A stretch of 64,000 bases of DNA, from NCBI RefSeq assembly GCF_002967765.1, contig NZ_PUHY01000004.1, forward strand, positions 589,655-653,654, in the 5' to 3' direction. Both the position numbers and the translations under genes were made by a program. This DNA is from Blastopirellula marina (GTDB lineage Bacteria > Planctomycetota > Planctomycetia > Pirellulales > Pirellulaceae). The notes under the pieces are model-generated. The model worked only from the letters and a program-made list of their open reading frames with translations. It did not search any database and had not been told where the DNA came from. Shown piece by piece: positions 25,708 through 34,352 of this stretch; the first letter of the stretch is position 1, and each line of letters opens with the position of its first letter.

Positions 25708-26898
25708 TTGGGTAGATGCTTAGGTAAGTGCCAGGCTCATTATCCCGAAGGTTCTCTTTCGGGAGTAGGTATTCCACGCGTGGTTTCCCAGCATCTCGAT
25801 CCGGACCATCCGCCACCGAAGCCCAAGCTGCCCATGTCCGGACCAATTCGGAAGATGGTGGTCGGGGCGTCCCTATTTCTGGCGATTTGCATCACTGCTG
25901 TGGCTGGCTACATGGCCCATGGATGGCGGCTCGACGATTCGATTTACATGGTGGTGATTACCATCTTCGGAGTGGGGTACGGGGAGGTCCAACCGGTCGA
26001 ATCACCTGCGCTCAGGGCGCTGACCATCATGGTGATTATCGCGGGCTATGGAGCGGTGATTTACACCGTCGGCGGATTCATGCAGATGGTGGTCGACGGT
26101 GAACTTCAGAAAGCATTGGGAGCACGACGCATGTCCTTAGAAATCGATCGACTCGACCGTCACACGATCATCTGTGGCGTGGGACGGATGGGCTCGATCC
26201 TAGCCCGCGAACTGGCCGCGTCCGGCAAGCCGTTCGTCGTGATCGATACGGACGAACGGCGGCTGCATGCTGCCCAGGAATTGGGATACCTCTTCATCAA
26301 CGGCGATGCCACCGACGAACACGTCCTGGAACAAGCCGGGATCAAAAAAGCGGCTGTGTTGGCGACCGTGTTATCTGAAGACACGACCAACGTATTCGTC
26401 GCCGTGACCGCTCGAGGGATGAATGCAGAGATCATGATCATCGCGCGGGGCGAGAATCCGAAAACCGAAAAGAAACTACTCGGTTGCGGTGCTAATAAAG
26501 TCGTTTTGCCCACGGCTATCGGAGCGAAGAAGTTGGCCCAGATGATCATTCGCCCGTCCGCCGAACATATGCTCGAGCAGATGACGGCCCAGGGCGACAT
26601 GAAGGACGAATTGGGGCGAATCGGTTTGCAGTTCGACGAACTGACAGTGGTAGACGGAGCTGCGTTAATTGGCAAGACGATTAGCAGTATCGAACTGCGC
26701 AGCAATCATGGATTCTTGATCGTTGGTGTGAGAAAACCCGACGGTAGCACCGTTCTCAACCCGCCAGGTGAGACGATTCTCGAAAGTGGCGATACCGTCA
26801 TCGTGCTGGGACATACGAATGATATTCCCCAATTGGCCGAGCGATTCAATGCTAAGTCGCGGAAGATCACCTATCGCGGTGTGACGTTAGATTCCTAG
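25708..26898 (+). CDS. Two-helix potassium channel with RCK (TrkA) domains
   Basis: An ion channel subunit of up to 396 residues. Two membrane helices (about 50-70 and 105-125) flank a pore loop with the filter sequence V-G-Y-G-E, close to the TVGYGD of K+ channels. An RCK_N domain follows with the dinucleotide loop G-V-G-R-M-G (about 155), then a TrkA_C domain (about 310-390). It opens or closes with nucleotide or ion binding to RCK. The true start is unsure: TTG 25708, GTG 25780 and ATG 25834 are all possible. It lies seven bases before a GNAT gene. Confidence 0.85.
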   Translation: MGRCLGKCQAHYPEGSLSGVGIPRVVSQHLDPDHPPPKPKLPMSGPIRKMVVGASLFLAICITAVAGYMAHGWRLDDSIYMVVITIFGVGYGEVQPVESPALRALTIMVIIAGYGAVIYTVGGFMQMVVDGELQKALGARRMSLEIDRLDRHTIICGVGRMGSILARELAASGKPFVVIDTDERRLHAAQELGYLFINGDATDEHVLEQAGIKKAAVLATVLSEDTTNVFVAVTARGMNAEIMIIARGENPKTEKKLLGCGANKVVLPTAIGAKKLAQMIIRPSAEHMLEQMTAQGDMKDELGRIGLQFDELTVVDGAALIGKTISSIELRSNHGFLIVGVRKPDGSTVLNPPGETILESGDTVIVLGHTNDIPQLAERFNAKSRKITYRGVTLDS

Positions 26899-26905
26899 GT
26901 GCCGA

Positions 26906-27415
26906 ATGCCGTCTGTGGAAGTTCGTAAGGCCGAGCCGGATGAATACCCGGCGCTTTGGCCGTTGTTTCATGACACGATTCACCATGTGAATTGTCGTGA
27001 CTACTCCGCCGAGCAGATCGCCGTGTGGGCGCCTGACAAGATCGAGATGTCCCGCTGGATTCGGCGGATGGAGCAGATCGACCCTTGGGTCGCGATCATC
27101 AACAAGCAATTGGTTGGTTTCACCGATCTTCAGGCCGACGGACTCGTCGACATGTTTTACGTCCATCACCAGTGGCAAGGGCAGGGGATTGGCAAGCGGC
27201 TGTTCGAGGTTATCGACGGCCGGGCGAGCGAGCTTGGACTCGTGGAACTTCACTCGCACGTCAGCATCACGGCCCGACCTTTCTTTGAGTCACGTGGCTT
27301 TCGCGTGGAAAAACCGCAAGAAGTGACGATCTCAGGTGTTGTCTTGCAGAACTTCCTGATGCGGAAAACACTTTTTACTTCGCAGGCGCGTGAAGGTACC
27401 GGCTCAGCGTCGTGA
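26906..27415 (+). CDS. GNAT-family acetyltransferase
   Basis: A 169-residue acetyl-CoA-dependent N-acyltransferase. The acetyl-CoA loop V-H-H-Q-W-Q-G-Q-G-I-G-K-R-L (about 90-103) matches the Q/R-x-x-G-x-G/A motif, and A-R-P-F-F-E-S-R-G-F near 125 is the usual motif B region. The subgroup resembles YafP-like proteins. The substrate is unknown. It starts seven bases after the channel gene, so the two are likely co-transcribed. The last 41 bases overlap the end of the convergent PL10 gene. Confidence 0.88.
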   Translation: MPSVEVRKAEPDEYPALWPLFHDTIHHVNCRDYSAEQIAVWAPDKIEMSRWIRRMEQIDPWVAIINKQLVGFTDLQADGLVDMFYVHHQWQGQGIGKRLFEVIDGRASELGLVELHSHVSITARPFFESRGFRVEKPQEVTISGVVLQNFLMRKTLFTSQAREGTGSAS

Positions 27416-28790
27416 GGTTGTCCGCGAAGACTTCGCTGGAAATATACTGATCCCCAGGACGGAATTTCTGATCGCCGACAAGGCGTTGGTCTTGGAAAGT
27501 TTCGATCCAACGACCTGCACGGTCTAGACGATCGATGATCGTACGGATTTCGGAGGGGGATGGCGTCACGGGATCGCGCGTCTTGCCACCAACCAAGCGA
27601 CGGTAACGATCTTTCAATTCCTCGAGATTGGCATCCGTCTTCCAGCCATAGTGATCTGGCAGGTTGGCATCGTCGTAGGTCAAGTAATAGTCCTTCCCGT
27701 TGCGGTTCATATAAAGTGGTTTATTGCTTTGCAGTTCGTAGTATCTGGCTAAGCGACCATCGGGCAGCAGCGAAGACTCCAGGTATTTCACCGCTTTAGG
27801 AATCGGTTCCAGGTACTTCCTTTCGTGCGTCACTTCGTAAATCGTCAGCAACGTTTCGATGGCATCTTGTGACTCGCGACCAGCAACGGCGGCAGGCTCG
27901 AAGCGTCGGGCCCAGATAGGGATCATCTCGTAACTATACTGCTGAGCCCAAGCCGGTTGCGGTTCTGGAAGTTGTGCCAGGATCAGAAAGTCACCGAATT
28001 TCTTCAGCGCTGTCAGGTACCGCTCATCTTCGTAAATCTGATGGGCGTCGATCAACACGGCCGACACGCTTCCCGCGAGGCCATCGTTTAGTGTGTACAT
28101 GTCCCAGTAGTTCTTGATGCGGCCTTCGGTTCGCCAATCGTAACTGGGGAATGCTGCCTTGGTGATCTCAAGCGTTTGATCGACCGGACCTGTCCAGACT
28201 TGAGGGAATGCCCCGTTCGGGTATTGAGCTGCCAACAATGCGTCGAGTGCCATTTGAGCTGCTTCATGAATCTTTTTATTCTGGAACTGGTGCGCCTCAT
28301 CGAGCTTCATGAGAAATCGGATGGCGGACTGGGTTTGATCATCGTCTAGTGATGAGTTGTTTTTCCCTTTGCCGTTACCGTTGTGGTACATGGCAACTCG
28401 ATCGCCACTTGGATTGAAATCGATGCAATTGGTCCATCCGCCTGACTTCAGTTGCCCATAGATGAGTGCCTCGCCAGCTTCCGTCGCGGCATCGAGATAG
28501 AAGCGATCAGTCGTTGCGTCATAAGCTACCAGATACGCCATGCCGACCGTTGGTGTTCCAGGAGGTTGCACCCAGATTTGATCTTCGGAGGCCGAGCCCT
28601 CACCGTACCTACCTTTCAGGTCGACGGTGTAGAAATAAACGTAGCCGCCGTGGGAAGCGACATCATTTCGATAAAATTCCGCCGCGGTCTTCATCGCGGC
28701 AAGAGTCTCGCTCGGTGTCGGAGACTGAGCCGGCAATAGAGTGGGAGAGAATAGGACCAAGCAGATTAGCAATGGGAATTGGAATCGCAT
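27375..28790 (-). CDS. Secreted PL10-type pectate lyase-like protein
   Basis: A polysaccharide-degrading protein of 471 residues with a signal peptide (about 1-20). It shows the family PL10 pattern: G-S-A-S-E-D-Q-I-W near 53, G-G-W-T-N near 106, D-D-D-Q-T near 137, A-Q-Y-P-N-G-A-F-P-Q near 177, Y-T-L-N-D near 217 and P-A-W-A-Q-Q-Y near 263, including the acidic residues expected at the active site. It is probably a pectate or polygalacturonate lyase. No sulfatase or other polysaccharide gene is beside it. The start at 28790 has GGAAG seven bases upstream. Confidence 0.86.
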   Translation of the reverse strand: MRFQFPLLICLVLFSPTLLPAQSPTPSETLAAMKTAAEFYRNDVASHGGYVYFYTVDLKGRYGEGSASEDQIWVQPPGTPTVGMAYLVAYDATTDRFYLDAATEAGEALIYGQLKSGGWTNCIDFNPSGDRVAMYHNGNGKGKNNSSLDDDQTQSAIRFLMKLDEAHQFQNKKIHEAAQMALDALLAAQYPNGAFPQVWTGPVDQTLEITKAAFPSYDWRTEGRIKNYWDMYTLNDGLAGSVSAVLIDAHQIYEDERYLTALKKFGDFLILAQLPEPQPAWAQQYSYEMIPIWARRFEPAAVAGRESQDAIETLLTIYEVTHERKYLEPIPKAVKYLESSLLPDGRLARYYELQSNKPLYMNRNGKDYYLTYDDANLPDHYGWKTDANLEELKDRYRRLVGGKTRDPVTPSPSEIRTIIDRLDRAGRWIETFQDQRLVGDQKFRPGDQYISSEVFADNLTTLSRYLHAPAK

Positions 28791-28888
28791 GAGGAGAGCT
28801 TCCAAAGACGTGGGAGGGAAGATTACTCAGTATAGCTTGGCACACGCTGTAATTGAACTTTGCTTGGATGACATCAGCCGTTCGTGGG

Positions 28889-29206
28889 CTAATTGATCGG
28901 CACAAACCATGGCAACAATAGGTGCCAAAATCCAAGTGCTAAGAGCAAGATCCAGGCAACAACCTGCAGGATGGTCGCTGGTGCGAGTTCTCCTCCCAGT
29001 CGATAGAATCCCTGCTTACGATGCATTCTCTCTATTACCTCTGGCCAGAAAATAACTGACAGCGGCAACAAGAGCACGAATCCTTTTTTCGCTGTGAGCT
29101 CAATGTTCGAGGTTGTCAGCCAAGTGAGTAAAACCGCGAAAAGTGCGATACCAATCGCGGCAATACGTTGGGCCGTCCATTCGATTAAACTACCGTCATG
29201 ATTCAT
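28889..29206 (-). CDS. Small three-helix membrane protein, unknown
   Basis: A product of 105 residues with three hydrophobic helices (about 14-32, 42-55 and 78-98) and a basic loop (H-R-K-Q-G-F-Y-R) between the second and third. I recognise no family. It lies last in a minus-strand run of MoaD-like, BNR, two VOC genes and itself, and is cut off from the VOC gene by a perfect hairpin. Confidence 0.6.
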   Translation of the reverse strand: MNHDGSLIEWTAQRIAAIGIALFAVLLTWLTTSNIELTAKKGFVLLLPLSVIFWPEVIERMHRKQGFYRLGGELAPATILQVVAWILLLALGFWHLLLPWFVPIN

Positions 29207-29222
29207 CGTTTGTATACCTACA

Positions 29223-29254
29223 CGAATAACTCCAAGAAGTCTCGGAGTTATTCG
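29223..29254 (-). terminator. Perfect 11-bp hairpin between the VOC gene and the small membrane gene
   Basis: CGAATAACTCC pairs perfectly with GGAGTTATTCG around ten bases. It lies between the VOC stop codon (29292) and the next start (29206). The absence of a clear U run leaves it open whether it ends the VOC transcript or is a leader element. Confidence 0.5.
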
Positions 29255-29291
29255 TTATATACGCTGAATCTTAGAGAAGGAAGTTTCGAGA

Positions 29292-29765
29292 TTAGCTGCC
29301 AGGCGGCATGTTCTTCATCGCTTCGCTCAATTCTTCCGGCAAAACTCTTCGTTGTGGCGTCGCGAAAGACCATGCATGTCCAAACGGATCGATGACAACC
29401 CCATAGCGATCTCCCCAGAACATGTCGGTCGGCGGCATCTTAACGGTTGCCCCTGCCTCTACGGCACGGGCAAAAGCAGCATCGCAGTCTGGCACGTAAC
29501 GATGAATCGTAACCGGCGTACCGCCGAGTGACTTGGGCGACTGCGACGTCCCCTCGCAGTATTCCGGAAAGTCGTCTGCCATCATGAAAGTGTGCCCATC
29601 GACCATCATCTCGCAGTGCATCAGCTTGCTGCTGCCTTCCATGGGTAAGCGAAACTTCTCTTCGGCACCGAATGCCTTCTTGTAAAAATCGACTGCTTCG
29701 CAGCAGGGGTCACAAACCAGGTGAGGAATCAGCCCGCTAGGTCCTGGTGGTACAGCTTGGTTCAT
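29292..29765 (-). CDS. VOC-family protein, PhnB-like (first)
   Basis: A 157-residue protein of the vicinal-oxygen-chelate fold. It shows the PhnB/glyoxalase-like pattern with P-H-L-V-C near 15, A-V-D-F-Y-K-K-A-F-G-A, H-C-E-M-M near 50, and D-R-Y-G-V-V-x-D-P-F-G-H-x-W-S near 115-130. It is likely a metal-dependent enzyme or resistance-type binding protein; the substrate is unknown. It is 48 bases downstream of a second, distant VOC protein. Confidence 0.87.
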   Translation of the reverse strand: MNQAVPPGPSGLIPHLVCDPCCEAVDFYKKAFGAEEKFRLPMEGSSKLMHCEMMVDGHTFMMADDFPEYCEGTSQSPKSLGGTPVTIHRYVPDCDAAFARAVEAGATVKMPPTDMFWGDRYGVVIDPFGHAWSFATPQRRVLPEELSEAMKNMPPGS

Positions 29766-29813
29766 TGCTCTTGCTTTCGTGAAAGTCGTATTCGGATTTG
29801 ATTGATTTACGCC

Positions 29814-30287
29814 CTAGGCGTCGTTGTAAGCTGTCTGAAGTGCGGCCACATCCAATTTGGTCATCTGCATCATGGCAGCCATGACCATCTGAGATTTCTC
29901 AGGATCAGCTCCGCTCATGAGTTCGCCCAGTAGCGTGGGCACGACTTGCCATGAGACACCGAACTTATCTTTCAGCCAGCCGCATCGGCTTTCCTCGCCA
30001 CCTGCGGAGAGTTCTGCCCAGTAACGGTCGACTTCGTCAGCAGTCTCGCAATTGACGACAAACGAGATTGCTTCGTTGATTTGAAAGTGAGGACCACCGT
30101 TTAACGCGACAAATCGCTGTCCCTGGAGCTCGAATTCTACGGTCATGACTGAGCCGTCGGGTCCTGGACCAACTTCGCCGTAATAGGCGGTCTTGGTGAT
30201 CTTGGAGTCGGGAAAGATTGAAACGTAAAAGTTCGCAGCTTCTTCCGCTTGATTGTCGAACCAGAGAAAGGGAGTGATACGGTGCAT
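29814..30287 (-). CDS. VOC-family protein, PhnB-like (second)
   Basis: A 157-residue protein of the 3-demethylubiquinone-methyltransferase-like/PhnB VOC branch: [15 protein letters not shown] at the start, F-x-D-S-K-I near 26, L-N-G-G-P near 62, [16 protein letters not shown] near 102-118, and a methionine-rich C-terminus. The old name is misleading; no methyltransferase is implied. A catalytic role is not established. Confidence 0.87.
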   Translation of the reverse strand: MHRITPFLWFDNQAEEAANFYVSIFPDSKITKTAYYGEVGPGPDGSVMTVEFELQGQRFVALNGGPHFQINEAISFVVNCETADEVDRYWAELSAGGEESRCGWLKDKFGVSWQVVPTLLGELMSGADPEKSQMVMAAMMQMTKLDVAALQTAYNDA

Positions 30288-30385
30288 GAAGTGTGACCTC
30301 CTGGAATCGCTTGGTTGTGGATCTTACAGGTAGTCGCTCTTCGCCTAATCGATTCGACACGCCACGATAAAAAGTTGGCGGAAAA

Positions 30386-31477
30386 CTAAACGATCGCTGC
30401 TTTCACGCAGTTGATTGGTGGAAGCGAATCGAATAAACAACTCCACTCATCTCCCCCGTCATGCCCCATCCAAAGTTGCCCCGTGGTGGTTCCGAAGTAA
30501 ACGGCGGGCGCGTCAAAATGATCGAAGGTCATGCCATCTCGGAGCACCGTGAAGAAGCTCTCTTTCTTGGGTAGTCCTTTGGTCAATCGTTTCCATTTCT
30601 TGCCGCCGTTGGTGCTTCGCCAAATGGCCGGTTGGCCTTCCGGGCATGTCCGTGTCATTGGTTCTAGCGGTACGACATAGATGGTGTCGGGATCGTGTGG
30701 GTGGACAACGATTGGAAAGCCAAAGTCGGAAGGAAGGCCTTCCGCAATCGATTGCCAGGTATGGCCGAAATCGTCACTTCGTAGAACTCCGATGCCCGGC
30801 CGGTCGGGCCAACCGCCATGATTCTGCATGTAAAGCCGTCCTGGGGCATCGGGATGGCGAGCGATCTTGTGAACGCATTGACCAAACTCTGGGTAAGGAT
30901 TGGGAACGAAGCCAGCGCCGACGCCATTGTTCGCTGCCTCGAACGTTGTCCCTCCGTCCTCACTCAGGTAGTGCCCGCCGGTCGAGATGCCCAGGTGAAT
31001 TCTGTTTCCATCGCGAACGATTGTGTGCAGGCAAAGACCGCCCGCACCCGGATGCCAATCCTTGGAATGTTTGTGGTTACTGATCCCAGCAATCATCTCC
31101 CAAGAGTTGCCTCCGTCTTCGCTGCGAAACAGAGCGGCAGGTTCGACACCTGCCCAGAGGTCTTTGCCATCTTCACCCGGTTCGATCGACCAGATATTGG
31201 CAAGCGCTCGGCCATCTTCTTTCGGAAATGCGGGAGCAGATTTCGTTTCCTTAAACTTCTTACCAAGATCGGTGGACGTAAGAACCTTCATGCCGAAGAA
31301 GGCGTTGCAACTGGAAGCGTAGATACGTGTCGACTTCCGCGTATCGATCAGTGCGGAATAGACCGAAACCCCTGAGCCGAAGGGACCGCGAAGTTCAAAT
31401 TTCCGTCGCGACTTCGATGCCTCAGCAACGAACAGCCCCTTCTTGGTCCCTATACACAAAACAACTCGATCGGCCAT
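30386..31477 (-). CDS. BNR-repeat beta-propeller protein coupled to a MoaD-like gene
   Basis: A cytoplasmic-looking protein of 363 residues (no signal peptide) with several BNR/Asp-box repeats: S-E-D-G-G-N-S-W near 117, S-E-D-G-G-T-T-F near 171, S-D-D-F-G-H-T-W near 230 and S-T-N-G-G-K-K-W near 286. This is a sialidase/YVTN-type propeller, but the sialidase Arg triad is not evident. The ribosome binding site AGGAGG is formed by the two last Gly codons of the MoaD-like gene, three bases upstream, so translation is coupled. The function is not known to me. Confidence 0.82.
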   Translation of the reverse strand: MADRVVLCIGTKKGLFVAEASKSRRKFELRGPFGSGVSVYSALIDTRKSTRIYASSCNAFFGMKVLTSTDLGKKFKETKSAPAFPKEDGRALANIWSIEPGEDGKDLWAGVEPAALFRSEDGGNSWEMIAGISNHKHSKDWHPGAGGLCLHTIVRDGNRIHLGISTGGHYLSEDGGTTFEAANNGVGAGFVPNPYPEFGQCVHKIARHPDAPGRLYMQNHGGWPDRPGIGVLRSDDFGHTWQSIAEGLPSDFGFPIVVHPHDPDTIYVVPLEPMTRTCPEGQPAIWRSTNGGKKWKRLTKGLPKKESFFTVLRDGMTFDHFDAPAVYFGTTTGQLWMGHDGGDEWSCLFDSLPPINCVKAAIV

Positions 31478-31479
31478 GG

Positions 31480-31755
31480 TTAGCCTCCTGAAACGGCGGT
31501 CATGATGAAGAGCGTATCCCCGGAGCGTAGTTCGGTTTGAGGTCCGTCGCGGCGGTTCAGTAAAGATTCGTTAACGAACAAGTTCATGTGTTTCCGTAGC
31601 GACCCTGTTTCGTCACACACATTGCGATAGAGCTGCGGCTGCGTCCGCTGAAGTTCGTCGAGGGCTTGTTGAACGTTCTCTGCCGAGACCTCCAACTGAG
31701 CCGAGCCGCCACATTCTGCCCTTAACGATGACGGAATTTGTACGGTGATGAGCAT
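31480..31755 (-). CDS. MoaD/ThiS-like sulfur-carrier protein ending in Gly-Gly
   Basis: A beta-grasp protein of 91 residues (ATG 31755). It has the V-Q-I-P opening, a helix A-E-N-V-Q-Q-A-L-D-E-L, H-M-N-L-F-V-N near 56, L-R-S-G-D-T-L-F-I near 76, and the terminal S-G-G tail that is adenylated and thiocarboxylated in this family. A molybdopterin role is possible, but no moaE, moeB or thi gene is near; instead it is coupled to a BNR-repeat protein. It may therefore serve a dedicated sulfur-transfer or ubiquitin-like conjugation pathway. This is inference. Confidence 0.85.
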   Translation of the reverse strand: MLITVQIPSSLRAECGGSAQLEVSAENVQQALDELQRTQPQLYRNVCDETGSLRKHMNLFVNESLLNRRDGPQTELRSGDTLFIMTAVSGG

Positions 31756-32099
31756 CGCCAAAACTTCTAACAAAAGAGTTCAACTTTTAAAATCTGCGCA
31801 GTATTCCCGCAGGCTTCATCGGGTAGTCGATTCGCGAGATGCAAATTCGACAGCAAGACCAGGAAAAATTCTAAGTGCCGGATTTCGCGAAAGAAACAAC
31901 AAAATCCAACACAAAAGTCGGCAGGAGTCAGAGTCACCTTTTGTGATTCACATTCGGCTGCCGCCTGCAAACTATACGATGGGTGAACGTTGATTTCATC
32001 GTGATTTCAGCAGGAATCTAAAAAACAGAACGCAACACTTCACTGTTTCGACCCATAACCTAATTACGACAACTCATCACACCGGTCGGAGCAATTCAA
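31756..32099. other. Intergenic region, divergent promoters
   Basis: About 340 bases between the MoaD-like gene (minus) and the peptidoglycan-binding protease gene (plus). It is A-rich near 31790-31920. No gene is recognised; the plus-strand frame at 31745-31993 has no family features. Confidence 0.45.
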
Positions 32100-32855
32100 A
32101 TGGCTAATTTAAGACGTGGAAGCCGTGGGCCCGAAGTGAAGACGCTTCAATCCGCCCTCAACAGTCAGCTATTCCCAAACCCACGCTTGGTCGTCGATGG
32201 CATCTTCGGAGCCAAGACCGAAGCCGCCGTGATTGCGTTTCAGAAGCAGGCGGTAATTCTGGTCGATGGAATTGCTGGGAATCAAACCAAAGCGGCTCTT
32301 GGAATGCCGACCACAGGGCAAGCGTACACGCATCGCGTCCGGCTTCATTTTCGTAGCCTGACGCTGACCGACTTACCGTTCAATCAGATCTTGGCAGGAA
32401 CCCAGGAAGTTTACGCCCAGTACAACATTAAGGTCGAGTTCGGCTCGGGAGAGTCGCTGCTTTTAACACCGGCGGAAGCTGCTAAGTTTCAGCAAATCGA
32501 CGGCCAATGTACTTGGAAAGTGAACTCCGGCGAGTATGCCGAACTTCAGAAAATCGGGAGTCCCGCTCCAACAAATGACATTGTTGTCTATTTCGTGGAT
32601 CGATTTTCTCAAGCACTTAACGGCTGTGGTGGGCACTTGAAGAATCGCCCCGCCTGTATTGTTGCTAAGGCAGGCACCAAATGGTGTGTGGCTCACGAAA
32701 TCGGACACGTCCTGCTAACTTCGTCCTTCTCACCAGTACATATCGGAGCGACGAGCAACTTGATGTACAGCGTCGACATAGCACGAAGCGTACCGAGCCT
32801 GAACCCTGCCCAAGTGCAGAAGATCAAGTCGTCACCCCTCTGTCGCTCCATTTGA
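32100..32855 (+). CDS. Peptidoglycan-binding metalloprotease without signal peptide
   Basis: A product of 251 residues in two parts. Residues 4-70 are a peptidoglycan-binding domain (R-G-S-R-G-P-E-V-K-T-L-Q-x-x-L-N, V-D-G-I-F-G-A-K-T-E-A-A-V-x-x-F-Q). Residues 80-245 are a metalloprotease-like domain with H-E-I-G-H-V-L-L near 200 and a histidine (S-P-V-H) about ten residues on, as the third zinc ligand. Matrixin-like or archaemetzincin-type is the closest reading. Cysteines are frequent in the second half. There is no signal peptide, which is odd for such a pair and suggests export by another route or action on a foreign wall. Confidence 0.8.
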   Translation: MANLRRGSRGPEVKTLQSALNSQLFPNPRLVVDGIFGAKTEAAVIAFQKQAVILVDGIAGNQTKAALGMPTTGQAYTHRVRLHFRSLTLTDLPFNQILAGTQEVYAQYNIKVEFGSGESLLLTPAEAAKFQQIDGQCTWKVNSGEYAELQKIGSPAPTNDIVVYFVDRFSQALNGCGGHLKNRPACIVAKAGTKWCVAHEIGHVLLTSSFSPVHIGATSNLMYSVDIARSVPSLNPAQVQKIKSSPLCRSI

Positions 32856-33016
32856 TCATCACTGGTCACAAGACATTTTGATCCGGGGTTTGCCAGATGT
32901 TCCGGGAGCATCCGTTGCAGGCCTCGGATTTTTCTATCTTGTTTGGCTGCCGCTTGACTAAATTCTGTTCGGCCATTAATGTAACCTTGTGGTTAATTAA
33001 CCGGAGGGTTTATTTC

Positions 33017-33385
33017 ATGCGAGATGCTTTGAGTGAGACTTTCGCCGCTTTGGCGGATCCGACCCGCCGGGCTATGCTCGCTCGGCTGGCAGAGGGGCAA
33101 GCCAACGTAACGGAACTTGCCGAGCCTTTTTTGAATCGAATGAGTCTTCCGGCCGTTACCAAACACTTGAAGGTGTTGGAGCGTGCGGGCTTGGTAACGA
33201 AAACGCCAGATGCTCAACGTCGGTCTTGCCATCTGAATGCCGAAGCCCTCAAGGAAGCGGCCGACTGGATGTCGACTTATCGCGAATTCTGGGAAGCGAG
33301 TTTCGATCGACTCGATGATTATTTGAAAAGCGTAACGTCACAGGTCAATCAACCTAACCAAGGCAATTCGAAGAACGATGTTTGA
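33017..33385 (+). CDS. ArsR-family transcriptional regulator
   Basis: A winged-helix repressor of 122 residues (L-A-D-P-T-R-R-A-M-L near 13, the recognition-helix region S-L-P-A-V-T-K-H-L-K-V-L near 48, E-R-A-G-L-V near 60). A very strong CCGGAGGG lies before the ATG at 33017. The subgroup that typically precedes AHSA1 genes lacks metal-binding Cys; the one Cys seen is not in a metal box. Its last eight bases overlap the AHSA1 gene, so they form one operon, probably self-regulated. Confidence 0.93.
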   Translation: MRDALSETFAALADPTRRAMLARLAEGQANVTELAEPFLNRMSLPAVTKHLKVLERAGLVTKTPDAQRRSCHLNAEALKEAADWMSTYREFWEASFDRLDDYLKSVTSQVNQPNQGNSKNDV

Positions 33386-34331
33386 CAATCCTAAGCCCAA
33401 CGAGATCTACATCTGCCGTGTCTACGATGCCCCAATTGCCGTGGTGTGGGATGCTTGGACCGATACCGAAAAGGTGGCACAGTGGTGGGGACCTCGCGGC
33501 TTCACGCTAACGACCCACAGCAAAGAACTCCGGCCGGGTGGTTTTTGGAACTACACGATGCACGGCCCGGATGGGACCGACTATCCGAACCGAACGGTCT
33601 ATCACGAGGTCACGCCGCGCAGGAAGTTGGTTTACGATCACGGAGCCACGGCCGACCGTGCTCCTCTATTTCGAGTGACGGTGCTGTTCTCAGAGAACGA
33701 TGGCAAGACGACCATGGAGATGACCATGGCCCTCGCTACTGCCGAGCAAGCAGCAGCGACCCGCAAGTTCGTAAAGGAAGCGGGTGGGAACGCGACTTGG
33801 GATCGCTTGGCCGAGTTCCTCGAGAAGCAGAATTCTTCGCGAGATTTGTTCGTGATCAACCGCAGCTTTGAGGCCTCGAAGGAAGTCGTCTTTTCGATGT
33901 GGACCGATCCAGGACACTTCGTAAAGTGGTTGCCCCCAGCAGGGTTTGAGATGGAGATTCTGGAAGGAGAAATCGTCCCTGGTTCGAGTATCTTTTTCCG
34001 CACATCGAATAATAAAGACGTAACGATGTACGCCAAGATGTCGTACCAAGCGATCCAATCGCCAGATTTCCTGGTCTATGAGCAAGCGTTCTGCAACGAA
34101 CATGGCGAGCCAGGGCATCATCCCAGTCTTCCAATTTGGCCATCGACGATACTGACTACGATTCGGTTCTTTGACGAAGGTCCGCATGGCTCGCGCGTGA
34201 ATGTCAACTGGGAACCATGCGGTAAGTTTACGGCCGCCGAAGTCAAAGCGTTCCTCAACCTACGTTCGAGCATGACACAAGGCTGGAATGGATCGTTCGA
34301 TAAGCTGGAAGCGATACTTCCTGTCGGTTAG
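33378..34331 (+). CDS. Double AHSA1/SRPBCC domain protein
   Basis: A fusion of two Aha1-like START-fold domains in 317 residues: the first at 10-145 (R-V-Y-D-A-P-I-A-V-V-W-D-A-W-T-D, W-W-G-P-R-G-F-x-L-T), the second at 153-315 (R-x-F-E-A-S-K-E-V-V-F-x-M-W-T-D, F-V-K-W-L-P-P-A-G-F). Each would bind a small hydrophobic molecule. Usually such genes carry one domain; two in one chain may work as an internal dimer. It is translationally coupled to the upstream ArsR gene by an eight-base overlap. Confidence 0.9.
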   Translation: MFDNPKPNEIYICRVYDAPIAVVWDAWTDTEKVAQWWGPRGFTLTTHSKELRPGGFWNYTMHGPDGTDYPNRTVYHEVTPRRKLVYDHGATADRAPLFRVTVLFSENDGKTTMEMTMALATAEQAAATRKFVKEAGGNATWDRLAEFLEKQNSSRDLFVINRSFEASKEVVFSMWTDPGHFVKWLPPAGFEMEILEGEIVPGSSIFFRTSNNKDVTMYAKMSYQAIQSPDFLVYEQAFCNEHGEPGHHPSLPIWPSTILTTIRFFDEGPHGSRVNVNWEPCGKFTAAEVKAFLNLRSSMTQGWNGSFDKLEAILPVG

Positions 34332-34352
34332 TCGCCTATCGATACGCCAGCA

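Noticed and set aside
31745..31993. Small plus-strand frame between the MoaD-like and protease genes
   Set aside because: It overlaps the MoaD-like start on the other strand and has no family pattern.
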